Source: Epulopiscium sp. Nele67-Bin004
GTDB lineage: Bacteria > Bacillota_A > Clostridia > Lachnospirales > Cellulosilyticaceae
Direction of reading: 5' to 3'
Length of the DNA: 9,482 nucleotides
Assembly: GCA_002007315.1 (NCBI GenBank)
Contig: LNZQ01000217.1
Location: 1 to 9,482 of the forward strand
How positions within the stretch are numbered: the first letter of the stretch is position 1; each line of letters starts with the position of its first letter. A model generated the notes under the pieces. It was given only the letters and a program-made list of their open reading frames with translations, was not told the origin of the DNA and searched no databases. Both the position numbers and the translations under genes were made by a program. Positions 6,241 to 9,482 of this stretch are shown here, in pieces.

Positions 6241-7221
6241 ATGAATTCGGACGACGCAGTACAATTAGATGAAGTAACAAAGTCTCTGTTAGATTTATCA
6301 GATGAATGCATACTAGGCACAATAAATGAATGTTTTGGAAGAAACTATAAAGCAGGGATAGCGAAAGTCGTTTCTATAAATCCAAAGTTTATTAGACCCA
6401 TGATGGATTTTGATGAAATAGAAGTTGATTTAGTGTTAGAAATTGATGGAATAAAATATCATATAGAGATACAAACTTTAAATGATGGTGAGATGCAAAT
6501 ACGTCTAGTAGAATATGGCATATATATAGCCAAGAAGACAGCAAAACTAGATAAGGATGGGGTTATGACTATTCATATGCCACGTCAAGCTGTTATTTTT
6601 ATTGAGCAAAATAGTGGTATAAAAGATCAAAAAATAAAGTTAATTGCACCAGATAATCAAGAAATAACGTATAGTATTCCAACTATTAGGTTGTGGGAAT
6701 ATGATATTAAAAAGCTAATGTCTAAGCAAATGTATAATTTTTTGCCACTAGTAGTATTTAGTTATCGCAAAAAACTTAAATCAATAGTAAATAGCACTAG
6801 CAAAAAGAAAGATAAACCTAAAGAAATTGAGCAATTAAAAGAAGAACTACTTCAAACAATTATTGAAATAAATGCTGAAATGAAAATACTAATAAATGAA
6901 AAAATAATAAAAACTGAAGATGCACACACTATTTCTTTAGCGATGACCAACTTAGTTGAATACTTAAATCATAAGTTTATAAATGATAATAAATTAACAG
7001 GTGAGGTGATGAGTATGACAAAAACATTGTATGATCCTATTATAGAAAAAAGAGGAGAAAAAAGAGGAGAAAAAAGAGGCGAAATAAACGGTAGACTTAA
7101 AGAAAAATTTTCTATAGCAAAGTCGTTACTAGATGTATTAGAAGATAATATTATCGCAATCAAAACAGGGCTATCTCTCGAAGAAGTCCAAAAGCTTAGA
7201 GAGGAAAACGATGGAAACTAA
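6241..7221 (+). CDS. Rpn-family / PD-(D/E)XK nuclease-like protein (often annotated as putative transposase)
   Basis: A 326-residue protein of the Rpn type. The nuclease core is visible: D63 in FDEIEVDLVLEID, then HIEIQ with E76 and Q78, followed by MQIRLVEYGIYIAKK. This is the D...E-x-Q form of the PD-(D/E)XK active site common in this group. E. coli RpnA-type proteins are DNA endonucleases linked to RecA-independent recombination and phage defence; the role here is inferred from that family. A lysine-rich linker (about 180-195) and a helical region precede three EKRG repeats at 269-280. The end, AKSLLDVLEDNIIAIKTGLSLEEVQKL, is the usual tail of these proteins. The ATG at 6241 follows AGGAGG (6229-6234) at 6 bases; the GTG at 6226 lies before that site and is rejected. 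The next gene starts 11 bases before its stop. Confidence 0.82.
   Translation: MNSDDAVQLDEVTKSLLDLSDECILGTINECFGRNYKAGIAKVVSINPKFIRPMMDFDEIEVDLVLEIDGIKYHIEIQTLNDGEMQIRLVEYGIYIAKKTAKLDKDGVMTIHMPRQAVIFIEQNSGIKDQKIKLIAPDNQEITYSIPTIRLWEYDIKKLMSKQMYNFLPLVVFSYRKKLKSIVNSTSKKKDKPKEIEQLKEELLQTIIEINAEMKILINEKIIKTEDAHTISLAMTNLVEYLNHKFINDNKLTGEVMSMTKTLYDPIIEKRGEKRGEKRGEINGRLKEKFSIAKSLLDVLEDNIIAIKTGLSLEEVQKLREENDGN
7045..7080 (+). repeat. Three tandem 12-nt repeats inside the Rpn gene
   Basis: The unit GAAAAAAGAGGA occurs three times, the third differing only in its last base (C), and codes for EKRG three times. A further GAA follows. The unit is a multiple of three, so copy-number slippage would change protein length without a frameshift. 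Similar charged Gly-Arg/Glu repeats are common in the tails of Rpn proteins. Confidence 0.9.
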
Positions 7222-7777
7222 AAATTTATATGCTGACTTAACACGTTGTAAAGATATATGTTTTGAATACAATTCTATATTACCGTCAAAAGAAAATGAA
7301 CGCCAGCAACTAATTAAAAAACTGTTTGGTAAAGTTGGGGACAACTGCATAATTACACAACCATTTTATTGTGACATGGGATATAACATAGAAGTGGGCG
7401 ACAATTTTTACACAAATCACAATTGTACTATACTTGATGGGGCAAAAGTGACTATTGGTAACAATGTATTTATTGCACCAAATTGTTGTATATCAACGGC
7501 TAACCACCCATTAGACTATGAACAAAGAAACAAAGGCATTGAATATGCAGTTCCTATAACGATAGAAGATAATGTTTGGCTTGGGGCAGGCGTTATTGTG
7601 TTGTCTGGCGTGACGATAGGAAAAAATTCAGTTATTGGATCAGGTAGCGTTGTAACAAAAGATATTCCACCAAATGTTATTGCAGTTGGCAATCCTTGCA
7701 AAGTGTTGAGGGAGATAACGGATAAAGATAAATATTCGCCAGAAAATCACATAACTTTGACTGTTGCAAAAGAATAA
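7211..7777 (+). CDS. Sugar O-acetyltransferase, maltose/galactoside acetyltransferase (LbH hexapeptide) family
   Basis: A 188-residue enzyme predicted to transfer acetyl from acetyl-CoA to a sugar hydroxyl, acting as a cytoplasmic trimer of left-handed beta-helices. An N-terminal Mac-type region (about 5-40) is followed by YCDMGYNIEVGDNFYTNHNCTILD, hexapeptide repeats such as VTIGNNVFIAPN and ITIEDNVWLGAG, and the GSVVTKDIPPNVIAVGNPCKVLREI closing segment. H99 in ANHPL fits the catalytic histidine of LacA and Maa. Length and motif order match LacA/Maa/NodL throughout, so the fold is secure; the sugar substrate is not. The ATG at 7211 has AGAGAGGAA ahead of it, inside the end of the Rpn gene, and the 11-base overlap implies coupled translation. 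A hairpin terminator follows the stop. Confidence 0.92.
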   Translation: METKNLYADLTRCKDICFEYNSILPSKENERQQLIKKLFGKVGDNCIITQPFYCDMGYNIEVGDNFYTNHNCTILDGAKVTIGNNVFIAPNCCISTANHPLDYEQRNKGIEYAVPITIEDNVWLGAGVIVLSGVTIGKNSVIGSGSVVTKDIPPNVIAVGNPCKVLREITDKDKYSPENHITLTVAKE

Positions 7778-7784
7778 CAGTAGA

Positions 7785-7820
7785 AAACCACTCAACATTA
7801 TATCGAGTGGTTTATTTTTA
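7785..7820 (+). terminator. Terminator between the acetyltransferase and FAH-family genes
   Basis: AAACCACTC (7785-7793) and GAGTGGTTT (7805-7813) form a 9-bp perfect stem with an 11-base loop, then TTTATTTTTA on the plus strand. The stem lies between two convergent stop codons and may also serve the minus-strand gene, although the T run on that side is only four bases long. Confidence 0.82.
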
Positions 7821-8684
7821 TACAATTTTGTTGCTAATAGTTCCGATATTTTCAATTTCACAACTAATAGTGTCACCAACTTTTAAATATTTTGGTGGTG
7901 TGAACCCCATTCCAACGCCCTCTGGTGTACCAGTAATTATGATGTCGCCAGCCTCAAGTGTGCAACCTTTTGAGAAGTCAACGATTAAGTCCTCAATTGT
8001 AAAAATAAAGTTAGATGTAGAGTTGTTTTGACGAACCTCATCGTTAACTTTACTAGTCAAATTCAAAACTGGAGGATATGCAATTTCTGATTTGTCTACA
8101 ATTACGGGCCCCATAACAGAGCTGTTGTCCAAACTTTTGCCACGATACCATTGTTGATGTCTTTTTTGCAGTGTGCGTGCTGATAAGTCGTTGTATATGC
8201 TGTATCCAAAAATGTAGTCTTCAACTTCATCAGGTTGTATGTCACGCCCTGTTTTGCTAATTATAACAGCAAGTTCAACTTCATAGTCAAAACAATCATC
8301 AACTTCACCTATAAAAGGAATGTCCTCATAAGGACCAAGTATACGGCTTGTTCGTTTTGAGAAGTATACAGGGTTTGTTGGTGCTTCAAGTGGCATAGAT
8401 GGGGCACATTCTTCGTAGTGTGATTTGTAGTTTAACCCAACACAAACAACATCATGAATTGGTTTTTCGATTGGCGAAAGATATGTTATTTCAGATGTCA
8501 AAAAAGTTTTTACATTTGGAGTTTGCAAAACTAATTCTTTTAAGTTTGAAATGTCAGCCTTAATTAAATCGATCAAAGTTGATATGTGAGAAAGTTGTGG
8601 AATATCATTTAAGTTGTATATAGTGTCATCGATTGATACGCCTAAATAAGTTGTGTTGTCATAAGAAAATCGTAAGTATTTCAT
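7818..8684 (-). CDS. Fumarylacetoacetate hydrolase (FAH) family protein
   Basis: A 288-residue cytoplasmic, metal-dependent enzyme of the FAH superfamily, which includes fumarylpyruvate hydrolases, acylpyruvases, oxaloacetate decarboxylases and 2-keto-acid hydratases. The metal ligands are visible as E135 and E137 in DYEVELAVII and D166 in YNDLSAR. GLNYKSHYEE (83-92) carries H89 of the catalytic lid, and QQWYRGKSLDNSSVMGP and the GDIIITGTPEGVG loop are typical of the family. About 70 N-terminal residues form the variable small domain. The ATG at 8684 follows AGGAG (plus 8692-8696) at 7 bases, and the gene has its own promoter. No other gene of aromatic or keto-acid catabolism is nearby, so the reaction cannot be narrowed down; a housekeeping oxaloacetate or acylpyruvate clean-up role is possible. 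Confidence 0.92.
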   Translation of the reverse strand: MKYLRFSYDNTTYLGVSIDDTIYNLNDIPQLSHISTLIDLIKADISNLKELVLQTPNVKTFLTSEITYLSPIEKPIHDVVCVGLNYKSHYEECAPSMPLEAPTNPVYFSKRTSRILGPYEDIPFIGEVDDCFDYEVELAVIISKTGRDIQPDEVEDYIFGYSIYNDLSARTLQKRHQQWYRGKSLDNSSVMGPVIVDKSEIAYPPVLNLTSKVNDEVRQNNSTSNFIFTIEDLIVDFSKGCTLEAGDIIITGTPEGVGMGFTPPKYLKVGDTISCEIENIGTISNKIV

Positions 8685-8714
8685 GGGGTTACTCCTTTTA
8701 GTTTTTTACCTAAT

Positions 8715-8743
8715 ATTTTACTATTTATCAAACTGTTGGTCAA
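8715..8743 (-). promoter_or_regulatory. Promoter of the FAH-family gene
   Basis: On the minus strand TTGACC (plus 8738-8743) and TAAAAT (plus 8715-8720) are separated by 17 bases. The -10 is preceded by TAG. The predicted leader is about 24 bases. Confidence 0.72.
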
Positions 8744-8749
8744 GAGAGA

Positions 8750-8778
8750 TTGTAAAAATAGCGATTTTATAGTAAAAT
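8750..8778 (+). promoter_or_regulatory. Putative promoter of the small membrane protein gene
   Basis: TTGTAA (8750-8755) and TAAAAT (8773-8778) are 17 bases apart. The -35 box is 6 bases from the -35 of the divergent FAH promoter, so the two cannot be occupied freely at once. Both boxes and the spacing are identical to those of the Rpn promoter at 6192-6220. Confidence 0.58.
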
Positions 8779-8814
8779 TATATAAATGATGAGAGGTGAA
8801 AGGAAGGTGCGTAA

Positions 8815-9129
8815 ATGGATAACAACTTGACTGGTCCAATAATTTTAGATTTGATTATTGGTTTTGTGTTAATAGTATGGGGCATAATGATACTGAAGTT
8901 TAAAATAAATCCAAATACAGACTATATGAATGGAAATTACGAGCCACAAAAAGTTTCGGAAATTATAGGCAAGCATGTAATTGCACTAGGAATATTAACC
9001 AGTTGTTATACTATCGTAAATTTTTACTTAACGGAAACAAATGTGTATCAAAACATATATATAGCACTTATGATGATAATAGTAGTTAATTCTTGTTATC
9101 AAATTCATACAAAAGCTCGCACAAAGTAG
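8815..9129 (+). CDS. Small membrane protein of unknown function
   Basis: I do not recognise this 104-residue protein. It has three clear hydrophobic segments, at about residues 8-28, 51-71 and 80-95. Between the first two is a polar loop, INPNTDYMNGNYEPQKVSEI; the C terminus, QIHTKARTK, is basic and so probably cytoplasmic. The layout of a short helix, an asparagine/tyrosine-rich loop, then a GKHVIALGI-type helix recalls small clostridial membrane families such as DUF3784, but the match is not strong enough to assign it. The ATG at 8815 follows AGGAAGG (8801-8807) at 7 bases. It has its own promoter and a strong terminator 8 bases after the stop, so it is expressed as a single gene. That favours a real protein over a chance frame. 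Confidence 0.8.
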   Translation: MDNNLTGPIILDLIIGFVLIVWGIMILKFKINPNTDYMNGNYEPQKVSEIIGKHVIALGILTSCYTIVNFYLTETNVYQNIYIALMMIIVVNSCYQIHTKARTK

Positions 9130-9137
9130 ATAAAAGC

Positions 9138-9177
9138 AGGCAGGTCAGCAGATTAGGCGACCTGCCTATTTTTTATT
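9138..9177 (+). terminator. Rho-independent terminator of the small membrane protein gene
   Basis: AGGCAGGTC (9138-9146) and GACCTGCCT (9159-9167) form a perfect 9-bp GC-rich stem with a 12-base loop, followed by ATTTTTTATTT. This should be a strong plus-strand terminator. Confidence 0.93.
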
Positions 9178-9218
9178 TGCCAATCCATCACTAAAACAAC
9201 ACATACTATTGATATAAT

Positions 9219-9415
9219 TTGAACTCTCCACTAGGCTAAAGTCCTAGTGGATTCCTACGTACAGAAACTTTTGTTTCTAATTTAGAAGGCTATCCCCGTA
9301 GTCCCTACGGTTGGTTAGTATTATATTTGACAATATACGGACTTGGTTTTCGTCATGTATTTTACTTGTCAAAAATAGTCTATACGAAAAATCCCTTGTC
9401 GTCAAGGCATTTTTC
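9219..9415 (-). ncRNA. Putative omega-RNA/reRNA-like structured RNA at the right end of the element
   Basis: In TnpB systems the guide RNA is read from the right end of the element and its guide comes from the flank past the tip. On the minus strand this interval folds into a chain of hairpins: plus 9386-9415 (GAAAAAT-C-CCTTG arm, TCGT loop), the 8-bp repeat TTTGACAA/TTGTCAAA (9326-9333 with 9366-9373), CCGTAG/CTACGG (9296-9310), AGAAAC/GTTTCT (9263-9278), and the terminal 9228-9250 hairpin. The motif ACGGGGATAGC (minus strand, from plus 9299 leftward) resembles right-end RNA sequences of this family as I remember them. The 5' end is unknown, and no convincing promoter is seen on this strand. 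The guide would start with ATTATATCAATAG (plus 9218 leftward). Confidence 0.5.
9228..9250 (-). repeat. Right-end subterminal hairpin
   Basis: CCACTAGG (9228-9235) and CCTAGTGG (9243-9250) form a perfect 8-bp stem; on the minus strand the loop reads ACTTTAG. It is preceded by GAAT and followed 9 bases later by the end of TTCAA, the spacing expected for a Y1-transposase right end. Confidence 0.85.
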
Positions 9416-9436
9416 TAAAGTTAATGGGCAATTCAT

Positions 9437-9459
9437 CCACTCCCCTAAAGGGATAGTGG
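9437..9459 (-). repeat. Probable left-end subterminal hairpin
   Basis: On the minus strand CCACT and AGTGG close an inner pairing of TCC with GGG around a CTTTA loop, with one A-G mismatch. Length, outer stem and CTTTAG are identical to those of the right-end hairpin, while the inner stem bases differ on both arms yet still pair. Confidence 0.68.
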
Positions 9460-9482
9460 TTTTCTTGCTAAAAATCTATAAA

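Larger units (their letters stand above)
9219..9477 (-). mobile_element. IS200/IS605-type element, apparently short and lacking tnpA and tnpB
   Basis: This 259-base interval has no credible coding frame on either strand and is full of hairpins. Read on the minus strand, its 3' end has the right-end signature of IS200/IS605 elements: GAAT (plus 9251-9254) directly before an 8-bp hairpin with loop ACTTTAG, then AGAG and the tip TTCAA (plus 9219-9223). In IS608 the right guide is GAAT and the right cleavage site TCAA, so both are matched. At the other side a second hairpin (plus 9437-9459) of the same 23-nt plan is preceded by AAAA and, 18 bases out, by TTTAT at the window edge. I read that as the left end and target motif. 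Mobilisation would need a Y1 transposase in trans. The right end is secure. The left end, and therefore the absence of tnpB, is inferred; instead it could be the 3' part of a larger element running past the window. Confidence 0.68.

Noticed and set aside
6105..6320. N-terminal extension of the MATE frame by 72 codons
   Set aside because: It would run through the consensus promoter, both palindromes and the opposing Rpn start. The ATG at 6104 has an ideal AGGAGG, and the extension has no transporter-like sequence.
6969..7163. 64-codon minus-strand frame over the Rpn repeat tract
   Set aside because: It is a by-product of the repeated 12-nt unit, read as repeats of SPLF, with no start signal.
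7516..8031. Three frames of 61, 79 and 74 codons over the acetyltransferase end and the FAH 3' end
   Set aside because: All lie opposite or across well-supported genes, cross the terminator at 7785-7820, and lack start signals.
9326..9373. Promoter inside the mobile element using TTGACA at 9328
   Set aside because: No acceptable -10 box is found 16-18 bases downstream on either strand; the motif is better explained as an arm of the TTTGACAA/TTGTCAAA inverted repeat.
9386..9415. Rho-independent terminator
   Set aside because: The hairpin is good, but its A and T runs are paired within the stem (GAAAAAT with ATTTTTC), not free after it, so it fits a structural RNA element better.
9400..9482. 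C terminus of TnpB on the minus strand
   Set aside because: A short open stretch reading YRFLARKPLSL then stop enters from the window edge, but it contains no TnpB motif and is crossed by the probable left-end hairpin. Only sequence beyond 9482 could settle it.

Overview
The window is a stretch of AT-rich, densely packed bacterial chromosome. The short intergenic gaps, strong AGGAGG-type ribosome binding sites, TTGACA/TATAAT-type promoters, U-tailed terminators and the linked U32 peptidase–ftsW/rodA–penicillin-binding protein genes suggest a low-GC Firmicute of the class Clostridia. A Lachnospirales-like genome is a guess from overall character only. I see no rRNA, tRNA, CRISPR array or phage gene.

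Positions 1-3000 hold a plus-strand cell-wall operon: the 3' end of a U32 peptidase gene, a SEDS glycosyltransferase (FtsW/RodA/SpoVE type) and a class B penicillin-binding protein whose start overlaps the SEDS stop. The last two are expected to work as a polymerase–crosslinker pair. A Nudix hydrolase (3077-3550) follows with its own near-consensus promoter. It ends at a terminator whose stem lies inside the last codons of a convergent vanZ-like gene (3562-4095, minus).

Positions 4164-6104 (minus) hold a MATE efflux pump followed by its probable TetR-family repressor. The pump promoter carries two copies of a 12-bp palindromic element, one between -35 and -10 and one just downstream of the start point. 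This looks like an autoregulated, ligand-inducible efflux operon. Divergent from it, 6241-7777 encodes an Rpn/PD-(D/E)XK nuclease-like protein with a 12-nt repeat tract near its 3' end, and an overlapping maltose/galactoside O-acetyltransferase-type gene. A fumarylacetoacetate-hydrolase-family enzyme (7818-8684, minus) and a small three-helix membrane protein of unknown function (8815-9129, plus) are transcribed divergently from facing promoters.

Positions 9130-9482 contain no gene. After a terminator they hold what I read as an IS200/IS605-type element on the minus strand. Its right end is convincing: a GAAT guide, a hairpin with a CTTTAG-type loop, and a TTCAA tip. A hairpin of the same 23-nt design lies 187 nt away (between facing stem ends), near the window edge, preceded by AAAA and 18 nt from a TTTAT. 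This suggests a complete element of about 259 bp without tnpA or tnpB that keeps a structured, omega-RNA-like core. It is the most interesting part of the window. The left boundary coincides with the window edge and is less certain.
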